Shown one piece after another: positions 48,481-55,147 of a stretch of DNA of 55,147 bases. A model generated the notes under the pieces. That model was given only the letters and a program-made list of their open reading frames with translations. It did no database searches and had not been told where the DNA came from. The DNA lies in contig CADAGD010000005.1 in the NCBI GenBank assembly GCA_902787375.1, positions 1 through 55,147 of the forward strand, read 5' to 3'. Position numbers and translations under genes: made by a program. Origin of the DNA: an uncultured Eubacteriales bacterium. Lineage in GTDB: Bacteria > Bacillota > Clostridia > Christensenellales > CAG-138. Positions within the stretch are counted from its first letter, which is position 1, and each line of letters opens with the position of its first letter.

Positions 48481-50973
48481 ATGAGCATTTTCGGAAAAAA
48501 GAAAAAGAGGACAAGCCCGGACGATGAAACTCAACAGGGAACTACGTCCTATCAAGCTAAAATACACGACATACATGATAATGAAGCTTCGGTATACATA
48601 AACAGTCCCCAGCTTGTTATACATTTACCCGGCATGACGATAGGCATACCCTACACAATGCCGCCCGTTTCCGAATACACGGGGCATGGGCAAAAGCTTG
48701 AGGACGTCCGAAAAGAGCTTGAGAAGGGCGTCGTACTCATATACGATTGGGGCGGCATGGGCAAGACGGAGTTTGCGAACAAGCTCGGCGCGAGCTATTA
48801 TCAGGGGAAGTCATTCATGCTCAACTGCACGAACGGTGTTGACGCCGCGCTTGCCGACTGCTGCGCGGGCGCGGGCAAAGCTTTTGATGAAAGGCGCGGC
48901 GCGGTTATAGAGCAGATAAGGGAAAAATTCGGCGCGGATACCCTCTTTGTGTTCGACAACGTCGGCAAGAAGGAGGACGTAGACCTCATAAACATGTATT
49001 TCTCACAGGCTCCCTGCCGCAAGCTCATAACCTCAAGGCGGGCTTTGGGTGAAAGGACTATCAAGATTCCCCTCGGCGCGTTGGACGAGGCGGAAGCCGT
49101 GGAGCTTTTCAAAAAATACCACGCCAAAGACGAATACTCCGATGCGGAGAACGGCTGTATAACGGATATAGTCAGGCGTTCGAGCTGTCACGCGCTGACG
49201 CTGAAGCTGCTTGCCAAGACCTGCAAAGCCGCCGATATAGGCGTTGACGAGATGCTGAGCAGGATGGAAAGGGAGGGCTTCGATATCGGCATAGCCGAAA
49301 CGGTGGAGCATGGCGGCAGCGACGAGATTTTCATAGAGCATATGAAAAAGCTGTTCGATATAACCGGGGTTCTCAAGGAGGACGCGGGCTTTGAGGCCCT
49401 GTTCAAAAAGCTCTGCGTGCTGGACGTTACGAATGCGGATAAGCGAATGCTCATGACTTGGTGCGGCGAGAGCGACCTCAACCGCCTTAACAGGCTGGCA
49501 AAGCTCGGCTGGCTCCGCGATGATAAAGGGTTCACAATGCACAACGTCGTTTCCGAGGTGCTGCGGCAGAAGCTACATCCGACCTTTGCCGACATCGAAA
49601 GCACAGCTAAAGTTTTGAAGAAAGAGCTTTATGCGGCTTGGAATGATGTTAAGCTTCGCTATAAACCTCAGCCCGCGCAGGTGCAGACCCTTGCCCTGCT
49701 TAATGCCGTGAAAGAGGATGAAGAGCTCCTCGGAGATATCGCGCTCATAGCGGGGCTGCTTTCGGATGAGCAAGGCTCGTATGAGAATGCGCTTTGGCTT
49801 GATAAAAGGTGTGTCGAAATATACGAAACGGTTTTATCGGATGATTCAACTGAGCTTGCGACCGCTTACAACAATACAGCGGCAGTGTATGACGCCAAGG
49901 GCGAATACGACCTTGCGCTTGAGTATTATGAAAAGGAGTTGGTGATAAGAGAAAAGGTGCTTGGCAGGGAGCATCCCGATACCGCAACAAGCTACAACAA
50001 TATAGCGTTAGTGTATTACGCCAAGGGCGAATACGACCGTGCGCTTGAGTACAATGAAAAGGCATTGACGATAAGAGAAAAAGTGCTTGGCAAGGAGCAT
50101 CCCCATACCGCTTTAAGCTACGACAATATAGCGGGAGTGTATGAAGCCAAGGGCGAATACGACCGTGCGCTTGAGTACCATGAAAAGGCATTGACGATAA
50201 GAGAAAAAGTGCTTGGCAGGGAGCATCCCGACACCGCTTCAAGCTACCACAATATAGCGGTAGTGTATTATGACAAGGGCGAATACGACCGTGCGCTTGA
50301 GTATTATAAGGGCGAATACGACCGTGCGCTTGAGTATTATGAAAAGGCGTTGGCGATAGCAGAGAATGTGCTTGGCAAAGAGCATCCCCATACCGCAACA
50401 ATCTACAACGATATAGCGTTAGTGTATGAAGCCAAGGGCGAATACGACCTTGCGCTTGAGTACCATGAAAAGGCGTTGGCTATAAGAGAAAAGGTGCTTG
50501 GCAAGGAGCATCCCGACACCGCTTCAAGCTACCACAATATAGCGGTAGTGTATTATGACAAGGGCGAATACGACCGTGCGCTTGAGTATTATGAAAAGCT
50601 TGAGTATTATGAAAAGGCGTTGGCGATAGACGAAAAGATGCTTGGCAGGGAGCATCCCTCTACCGCGATAGACTACAACAATATAGCGGTAGTGTATTAC
50701 GCCAAGGGCGAATACGACCATGCGCTTGAGTACTGTGAAAAGGCGTTGGCGATAAGCGAAAAGGTGCTTGGTAAAGAACATCCCTCAACAGCGACAAGCT
50801 ACTACAATACTGGAATATTACTTTTTAAACTAGGAAAGTTTGGTGATGCCTCGAAATATTTGACATGGGCATTAGGAGCTTTTTTGGAGTTGTGGTTTGA
50901 AAGAAAATGCCCTAATCTCGTTAAACGATCTCTCCGACGTCTACTCCGCCAAGGGCGGCGATCCTTCGGATGA
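48481..50973 (+). CDS. STAND NTPase: N-terminal shared motif, NB-ARC domain, C-terminal TPR array
   Basis: An 830-residue protein. Residues 26-43 carry the motif shared with the upstream small membrane protein. An NB-ARC-like NTPase spans about 65-400: Walker A YDWGGMGKTEFANK (about 88-101), Walker B TLFVFDNVG, the arginine-type sensor KLITSRRA, and a winged-helix part with a GLPL-like SCHALTLKLLA. From about 455 there are about nine TPRs of the kinesin-light-chain type, many nearly identical at the DNA level with a 126-bp period (LGKEHPxTAxSYxNIAxVYx.KGEYDxALEYxEKALxI). This is the architecture of prokaryotic NLR-related antiphage and cell-death sensors. Two small in-frame duplications break the period. 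The last 24 residues are basic and unlike the rest; a one-base shift at about 50,900 restores a better end. Confidence 0.87.
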   Translation: MSIFGKKKKRTSPDDETQQGTTSYQAKIHDIHDNEASVYINSPQLVIHLPGMTIGIPYTMPPVSEYTGHGQKLEDVRKELEKGVVLIYDWGGMGKTEFANKLGASYYQGKSFMLNCTNGVDAALADCCAGAGKAFDERRGAVIEQIREKFGADTLFVFDNVGKKEDVDLINMYFSQAPCRKLITSRRALGERTIKIPLGALDEAEAVELFKKYHAKDEYSDAENGCITDIVRRSSCHALTLKLLAKTCKAADIGVDEMLSRMEREGFDIGIAETVEHGGSDEIFIEHMKKLFDITGVLKEDAGFEALFKKLCVLDVTNADKRMLMTWCGESDLNRLNRLAKLGWLRDDKGFTMHNVVSEVLRQKLHPTFADIESTAKVLKKELYAAWNDVKLRYKPQPAQVQTLALLNAVKEDEELLGDIALIAGLLSDEQGSYENALWLDKRCVEIYETVLSDDSTELATAYNNTAAVYDAKGEYDLALEYYEKELVIREKVLGREHPDTATSYNNIALVYYAKGEYDRALEYNEKALTIREKVLGKEHPHTALSYDNIAGVYEAKGEYDRALEYHEKALTIREKVLGREHPDTASSYHNIAVVYYDKGEYDRALEYYKGEYDRALEYYEKALAIAENVLGKEHPHTATIYNDIALVYEAKGEYDLALEYHEKALAIREKVLGKEHPDTASSYHNIAVVYYDKGEYDRALEYYEKLEYYEKALAIDEKMLGREHPSTAIDYNNIAVVYYAKGEYDHALEYCEKALAISEKVLGKEHPSTATSYYNTGILLFKLGKFGDASKYLTWALGAFLELWFERKCPNLVKRSLRRLLRQGRRSFG
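49908..50800 (+). repeat. 126-bp tandem repeats encoding near-identical TPRs
   Basis: The string GAGCATCCC (or GAACATCCC) recurs at about 49970, 50095, 50221, 50380, 50507, 50650 and 50777. Steps are 126 bp, except 159 (126 plus a 33-bp duplication of TATAAGGGCGAATACGACCG and following) and 144 (126 plus an 18-bp duplication of CTTGAGTATTATGAAAAG). Both extra segments keep the frame. Units differ by only a few bases, which shows recent expansion or gene conversion. Confidence 0.9.
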
Positions 50974-51063
50974 AGCGGCATTTTTTGAGTGGCTGGGCAA
51001 GCTCATTTCCTCGCTCGACTGAGCTTTCAGCTCAACAAAAATCCCACATCCCGATATGCGGGC

Positions 51064-51092
51064 TTGAAAAAAGGAAAACTTTGAAGTATAAT
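51064..51092 (+). promoter_or_regulatory. Promoter of the DUF1015 gene
   Basis: TTGAAA (51064-51069), 17-nt spacer, TATAAT (51087-51092). Confidence 0.7.
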
Positions 51093-51163
51093 TAAGATGA
51101 AGATTGACGGCGTACCGTCACAACAAGCTTAACAAGCATGATAAACTATGGAGGTTTTCAATA

Positions 51164-52507
51164 ATGAATCCCAAATTCGCAAACGAAGCCGGCGTATGCG
51201 TGCCGGAGATTATGTTCCCTGCCGAGGGCATTGACCTTTCCAAGTGGGCGTGTGTTGCCTGTGACCAGTACACCTCCCAGCCCGATTACTGGGAAGGCTG
51301 CGAGAAGGTCGTCGGCGACGCTCCCTCGACGCTTCGCATAATGCTTCCCGAAATCTACCTTGAGAAGCCCGGCGAGGAGGAGCGCATTGCCGCTATCAGA
51401 AAGACCATGGACGAGTACATGGCAAAGGGAACGCTGAGGAATCTCGGCGAGGGCTTCATGCTCACAAGGCGTACCGTTGACGGCAAGACGAGGAACGGTC
51501 TCATAGTCGCTCTCGATCTGGAGTGCTATGACTACAACAAGGGCTCCACAACGCTCATCCGCGCCACAGAGGGTACGATAGTTGAGCGCATACCCCCGCG
51601 TCTTCGCATCCGTGACGGCGCACCCCTTGAGCTTCCCCACATACTCGTTCTCATCGACGACGAGAAGCGCACCGTTATAGAGCCCATCTATGAGGCGGTC
51701 AAGGGAACCAAGAAGTTCTATGATTTCGAGCTGATGCAGAAGGGCGGTCATATCGAGGGTTGGTTCATCAACGACGAATCCATGATAAAGAACGCCATCG
51801 ACGCCATAACCGCTCTCATCGACCCCATGAAGTACGGTCGTGAGATGGCGCCCCTGCTCTTTGCGATGGGCGACGGCAACCACAGCTTCGCAACCGCAAA
51901 GGCGAATTGGGAAAAGCTCAAGGCGACCCTGCCTGAGGATCAAAGGGAGAACCATCCCGCAAGGTACGCGCTTGTCGAGCTTGAGAACGTACACGATGAG
52001 GGCATCGTATTCGAGCCGATCCACCGCGTAGTATTCAATGTCAGCGTCAAGAAGTTCATCAACGATCTGTCCGCAAAGCTCAAGGAGCAGAACCCCGGCG
52101 GCATCGTCAATATAGAGCTGTTCGAGTCCGAGCGTCGCTTCAACCGCAATTTCGAGCGCGCCGTTGCCGAGGGCGGTCATGTTATCCCCATTGTCGTTCA
52201 GGGCAAGCGCGGATTCATTGACGTCCGTAAGCCCGCCTCCCAGCTTGAGGTCGGAACCCTCCAGTCCGCTCTCGACGTCGTCCTCAAGGCGACAAAGGGC
52301 GCGACAATCGACTACATCCACGGTGCGGACGTCGTAAACGATCTCGGCTCCAAGGTCAATAACATCGGCTTCCTGCTTCCCTCCATGGATAAGTCAGCCT
52401 TCTTCAAGACCGTCGTGTTCGACGGTGCGCTGCCCCGCAAGACCTTCTCAATGGGCGAGGCGCATGAGAAGAGGTACTATCTTGAGTGCAGAAACATAAT
52501 GAAATAA
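51164..52507 (+). CDS. DUF1015 family protein
   Basis: From the ATG at 51164 (GGAGG upstream) a 447-residue protein with the DUF1015 layout: VPEIMFPAEGIDLSKWACVACDQYTS at the start (a metal or substrate region, quoted in part), MLPEIYLEKPGEEERI, the central FAMGDGNHSFATAKANWE and a C-terminal IDYIHG segment. The family is widespread in Clostridia and next to serine or amino-acid genes in other bacteria; the biochemical role is unknown. Codon use is strongly biased toward CGT, AAG and CTC, as in the S1 part of ispH-rpsA, which points to high expression. It ends at a bidirectional terminator. Confidence 0.88.
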   Translation: MNPKFANEAGVCVPEIMFPAEGIDLSKWACVACDQYTSQPDYWEGCEKVVGDAPSTLRIMLPEIYLEKPGEEERIAAIRKTMDEYMAKGTLRNLGEGFMLTRRTVDGKTRNGLIVALDLECYDYNKGSTTLIRATEGTIVERIPPRLRIRDGAPLELPHILVLIDDEKRTVIEPIYEAVKGTKKFYDFELMQKGGHIEGWFINDESMIKNAIDAITALIDPMKYGREMAPLLFAMGDGNHSFATAKANWEKLKATLPEDQRENHPARYALVELENVHDEGIVFEPIHRVVFNVSVKKFINDLSAKLKEQNPGGIVNIELFESERRFNRNFERAVAEGGHVIPIVVQGKRGFIDVRKPASQLEVGTLQSALDVVLKATKGATIDYIHGADVVNDLGSKVNNIGFLLPSMDKSAFFKTVVFDGALPRKTFSMGEAHEKRYYLECRNIMK

Positions 52508-52523
52508 TAATTGGATAAAGCGA

Positions 52524-52549
52524 GAGCCGGGAGGATCATCTCCCGGCTC
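52524..52549. terminator. Bidirectional terminator
   Basis: GAGCCGGGAG and CTCCCGGCTC form a perfect 10-bp stem around GATCAT, between the convergent DUF1015 and permease genes. Confidence 0.8.
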
Positions 52550-52561
52550 GATTAATTGTTA

Positions 52562-53683
52562 TCAATACCCCATAATAAATCTCATAAACAATATCATTAT
52601 TATCAGAAACGCAAAATTGAACGCTGAGAAAACTCCGAGATAATAAAGCTTTTTTTCGGGGTTGTGGTATGTGTACTCGCGGAATGTTATGAGACTTGCG
52701 AGCGAGGCAATGAGCGTTCCCGTGCCGCCGATATTGACGCCGACAAGCAGGGCGGGGTAGTCCGCAGTGAACTGCGAGAGCAGTATCGCCGACGGGACAT
52801 TGCTTATCACTTGACAGGAGAGTGCGCTGAAAAGCAGCGTATCCCGTTTAAGAAGCCCTGAGAAGACATTCGACACGGCGGGTATCCTCGACATGTTCCC
52901 CGCGAATATGAAGAAGAAAACGAACGTGAAAAGCAGAGGATAATCGACCGTTGCGAGCGCGTTCCTGTCCATTATGAGCAGCAAAAGCGGTATCACAATA
53001 AGCCCCGTCCAATAGGGGATGCCCCTGAAAACTATGAGTATCGAAAACGCGAACGCCGCGAGATACAGCGCGGTTCTGAGCTTCGGCAGGCGCACCGGCT
53101 CGTCCGGCACGTCCATCCTCTCGTTGGGAACGAACATGCAGCAGACCGTTATCATAAATATCGCAAGCGCAAAAGGCGGAGCCATTATCCCCATGAACTC
53201 GCCCGTCGGTATGTCGAATTTGGAGTAGAGATACAGGTTCTGCGGATTGCCGAACGGCGTGAGCATACCTCCTAAATTGGCGGCTATGTTCTGCATCACG
53301 AAAACAAACGCCATATGCTTTTCCTTATGCGACGCCGAAAGCACGAAATATCCGAGCGGAAGGAACGTCAGAAGCGCCATGTCGTTGGCTATCAGCATGG
53401 AGCCTATGAATGTTATGTACACGAGAGCAAGCGTGCAGAGCCTTGCCGTGCGAAAGCGTCTGACTATGCTTCGCGCAAGCATATAGAAAAAGCGGATGTT
53501 GCGGAGCGCGCCGACCACCGCCAGCACGCAGAAAAGACATGTGAGCGTCTTGCAATCGAAATATTCAGCATATTTTTCGTCCGGCGGAACAATGAACGAT
53601 GTAATTACAGCCGCGATGAGGGCTATCATCATCACAGCGTTTTTCCTGACAAAGTCCCAAATGGGACGCGGCTTGGCATCCAT
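52562..53683 (-). CDS. Anion permease (citrate/ArsB-NhaD superfamily)
   Basis: A 373-residue membrane protein with ten or eleven predicted helices. The duplicated hairpin motifs of the ion-transporter superfamily are visible: MLIANDMALLTFLP followed by NIAANLGGMLTPFGNPQN in the first half, and QVISNVPSAILLS with GVNIGGTGTLIASLAS in the second. It is shorter than the usual 420-450 residues. It probably moves a dicarboxylate or other anion with sodium or protons; the substrate is unknown. GGAGG precedes the start. Confidence 0.85.
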   Translation of the reverse strand: MDAKPRPIWDFVRKNAVMMIALIAAVITSFIVPPDEKYAEYFDCKTLTCLFCVLAVVGALRNIRFFYMLARSIVRRFRTARLCTLALVYITFIGSMLIANDMALLTFLPLGYFVLSASHKEKHMAFVFVMQNIAANLGGMLTPFGNPQNLYLYSKFDIPTGEFMGIMAPPFALAIFMITVCCMFVPNERMDVPDEPVRLPKLRTALYLAAFAFSILIVFRGIPYWTGLIVIPLLLLIMDRNALATVDYPLLFTFVFFFIFAGNMSRIPAVSNVFSGLLKRDTLLFSALSCQVISNVPSAILLSQFTADYPALLVGVNIGGTGTLIASLASLITFREYTYHNPEKKLYYLGVFSAFNFAFLIIMILFMRFIMGY

Positions 53684-53837
53684 AAAAAACCTCCATTGCG
53701 ATTATGCCGATGGCTATTATAATTCCTCGGCGGCGGAAAGTCAATAAACTGCCTTTTTCCATTGCTTTAAGCGGAGCAAGATGTTATAATCCGTATGATG
53801 AATTTTTTCTTCCCATTCGGGAACAGGAGTATCTTAA

Positions 53838-54617
53838 ATGAAAAAACACATTTCCAAAATTGCGTGGCTGCTTATCCTCTCAATAATGCTTGCGGCGGTT
53901 CTTCCGGCTTGTGAGGTCGTTAAGAAAGCGGCTGTGGAGGAGAGCGAGATAATTGATGTGGAGGATGTGAAGTCCGCCGCTTATGTTACGGCTGCGCCGA
54001 CTGCGGAGCCCACCGAGGAGCCGACAGCCGAACCGACGCCGGAGCCGACCGAAGCGCCCACGCCCGAACCCACGGCGACGCCGACTCCGAAGCCGTCAAT
54101 GCCATATCGGCTTTATCTTGAAAAGGAATCCTTTACCCTCACCATATATAAGCGTGACGGCAACGGCGATTATACCAACATAGTGGGGCAGTACAGGGTA
54201 TCCCACGGCGGCAATCGAACTCCGGCGGGAACGTATGTGCTGACAAGCCGCGAGAGATGGCATCCCTTTGCCGACGGCGATCACGGCTATGCCCAGTATG
54301 CGGTCATGTATAATCCCGTATCCAATCCCGACGGCTGGACGGGATTGTATCTGCACGGTCCCATGTACGGAGGCAAGGATCCCAACTATCTGTGGCCCCG
54401 CTATTATGACGGAGACAAGGCGATAGGCGGAACCAATACTCAGGGCTGCCTGAGAATGGTTGTCGAGGCGGCAAAGTTCATATATGAGAATTGCCAGAAG
54501 GGAACGATTCTCGAAATAGTCAACGGCTCCCCAAAGAATACCACCTCGTCCAAGGTGCCCTCAAGGCATGGGCTGTACCATGATCCTACCGACCCGGAGG
54601 CGAAGGCAAAGCCGTAA
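53838..54617 (+). CDS. L,D-transpeptidase (YkuD) lipoprotein
   Basis: A 259-residue protein with a lipoprotein signal (LPAC, modified Cys at about 24), a Pro/Thr/Glu linker of TPEPT repeats (about 52-85) that could cross the wall, and a YkuD domain from about 90. The catalytic motif is LHGP ... GTNTQGCLRM with the Cys near residue 212, and the His about 30 residues earlier. It should form 3-3 cross-links in peptidoglycan, or attach proteins to it. The domain opens MPYRLYLEKESFTLTIYKRD, the normal start of a YkuD fold. Confidence 0.92.
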   Translation: MKKHISKIAWLLILSIMLAAVLPACEVVKKAAVEESEIIDVEDVKSAAYVTAAPTAEPTEEPTAEPTPEPTEAPTPEPTATPTPKPSMPYRLYLEKESFTLTIYKRDGNGDYTNIVGQYRVSHGGNRTPAGTYVLTSRERWHPFADGDHGYAQYAVMYNPVSNPDGWTGLYLHGPMYGGKDPNYLWPRYYDGDKAIGGTNTQGCLRMVVEAAKFIYENCQKGTILEIVNGSPKNTTSSKVPSRHGLYHDPTDPEAKAKP

Positions 54618-54683
54618 ACGCAAGCCGATGAGCCTTGAACAGCTCAATACTGAATAATATACTGTTAACCTTGAAAGATAATA

Positions 54684-54712
54684 TTGACAATATCTGGTTT
54701 ATATATTAGAAT
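54684..54712 (+). promoter_or_regulatory. Promoter of the structured leader and the right-end gene
   Basis: TTGACA (54684-54689), 17-nt spacer, TAGAAT (54707-54712). The next start codon is 365 nt downstream, so the leader is exceptionally long. Confidence 0.7.
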
Positions 54713-54719
54713 TAGAGGG

Positions 54720-55083
54720 AAAAAACAAAATGAAGCGGCAGTCGGGAAGGCGTTCGCAACACCCTCCCGACCTGCATATGTGACAAGCCCGCATACACAA
54801 CGGGTTTATTACCCGCACACGCATTCATATTATACGGGAAGTTTCAATCATTTTCAACCCCCTCTTTGGGAGTAATGGAGGCTTTCCGAGGTGCGCGAGG
54901 CTGTGTATGTAAGGTACATAGCCGTTTTTGTTTTCCGAAAGTCCTTGGGGCAGGGCAACCTGCCCCAAGGGGATCGCTTTCGGGCTGTGCGCTTCGGAAG
55001 GCTTTTCCGTTACCCTATTGGAAAATATATTTTCCAACACCCCGCAAAAACATCAAAATCAAAAAAGAGGAGGAACAAAAACC
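54720..55083 (+). promoter_or_regulatory. Long structured 5' leader, possible attenuator or cis-acting RNA
   Basis: Several strong dyads occur: GTCGGGA/TCCCGAC (54741-54771); an outer helix GCTTTCCGAGGTGCGC (54881-54896) with GTGCGCTTCGGAAGGC (54987-55002, with wobbles); GGCTGTGTA/TACATAGCC (54899-54923) followed by GTTTTTGTTTT, which looks like a terminator; CCGAAAG/CTTTCGG (54935-54983); a perfect 12-bp stem CCTTGGGGCAGG/CCTGCCCCAAGG with a GCAA tetraloop (54943-54970); and the palindrome TTGGAAAATATATTTTCCAA (55018-55037). I do not recognise a known riboswitch. A mid-leader terminator inside a larger fold suggests attenuation. Confidence 0.5.
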
Positions 55084-55147
55084 ATGAAAAAACGTATCTT
55101 GGCAGCCGTAATCGCGGCAGTATTCGCAGTCCTCAATGTCGCTTCGG
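55084..55147 (+). CDS. Partial gene: secreted protein, signal peptide like the LRR-dockerin protein
   Basis: Only 21 codons are in the window. They read MKKRILAAVIAAVFAVLNVA then S, a signal-peptide start that closely resembles the LRR-dockerin protein at 6015 (MKKRIYAAILAVMFAFLNVE). AGGAGG precedes the ATG. It is probably another dockerin-type or LRR-type surface protein; the rest is outside the window. Confidence 0.6.
   Translation, partial: MKKRILAAVIAAVFAVLNVAS

Noticed and set aside
49908..50800. CRISPR array
   Set aside because: The regular repeats are 126 bp, in frame, and encode TPR units with no spacer-like variation; no cas genes are present. No other array was seen in the window.

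Overview
The window looks like a chromosomal segment of an anaerobic, endospore-forming member of the Clostridia, probably a gut Oscillospiraceae/Ruminococcaceae-like lineage. The evidence is a sigma-G gene, a bofA gene, rubrerythrin/rubredoxin defence genes, an IspH-ribosomal protein S1 fusion, a zapA-U32-mutS2 order, ECF vitamin transporters and a dockerin-bearing secreted protein. The lineage is inferred from gene content only. Most of the window is ordinary core genome in tightly packed operons; two stretches are accessory.

Layout. 1-3.5 kb (minus): diacylglycerol-kinase-like gene, DUF5711, CvpA and an rRNA-methyltransferase-like gene. 3.7-6.0 kb (minus): a secreted Cys-rich leucine-rich-repeat protein with a dockerin; a paralogue starts at the extreme right end (55,084). 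6.2-7.0 kb: sigG behind a forespore-type promoter. 7.1-7.33 kb: a structured non-coding RNA candidate. 7.3-12.96 kb (minus): ahcY, a lipoprotein, bofA, mtnA, a purine nucleoside phosphorylase and an MTA/SAH deaminase, which together recycle the by-products of S-adenosylmethionine. 13.0-15.35 kb (plus): a tetrahydrofolate riboswitch in front of a folT-like ECF S-component and folC.

Accessory region, 15.4-24.5 kb. First comes a tandem triplication of small secreted CxxC proteins, each with a conserved 73-nt leader and its own terminator. Next is a FtsX/ATPase ABC pair whose permease has His-rich loops. This block lies between two near-identical copies of a terminator. Then comes what I read as a peptide-signalling module: an XRE-TPR (RRNPP-like) regulator, a 46-residue exported peptide encoded convergently with an 18-bp overlap, an ABC-2 transporter, a lipoprotein and an internally deleted ABC exporter. 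A 47-bp perfect palindrome, plus a half-degenerate copy 2.5 kb away, sits exactly 18 nt from the -10 box of all three module promoters.

24.6-33.4 kb (plus): an ECF transporter T-A-S operon, a zinc-ribbon/TPM-domain pair, and a redox cluster (TlpA-like lipoprotein, Crp/Fnr regulator, thioredoxin, rubrerythrin, rubredoxin). 33.5-36.2 kb (mostly minus): NUDIX, a DUF2975/HTH pair with flanking operators, and an HD hydrolase. 36.4-42.0 kb (plus): surE, a flavoprotein, cmk, plsC and ispH-rpsA. 42.2-48.2 kb: a lipoprotein, a hairpin-array element, tRNA-Ala(GGC), zapA, a U32 peptidase and mutS2.

48.2-51.0 kb: a small membrane protein and a STAND (NB-ARC/TPR) NTPase. The C-terminus of the first and the N-terminus of the second share a 17-18-residue motif. 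This resembles the matched amyloid-signalling motifs that pair effectors with NLR-like proteins, and is a strong candidate for an undescribed immune or cell-death pair. 51.1-54.6 kb: DUF1015, an anion permease and an L,D-transpeptidase lipoprotein. The window ends in a long, strongly structured leader in front of the partial second LRR/dockerin-type gene.
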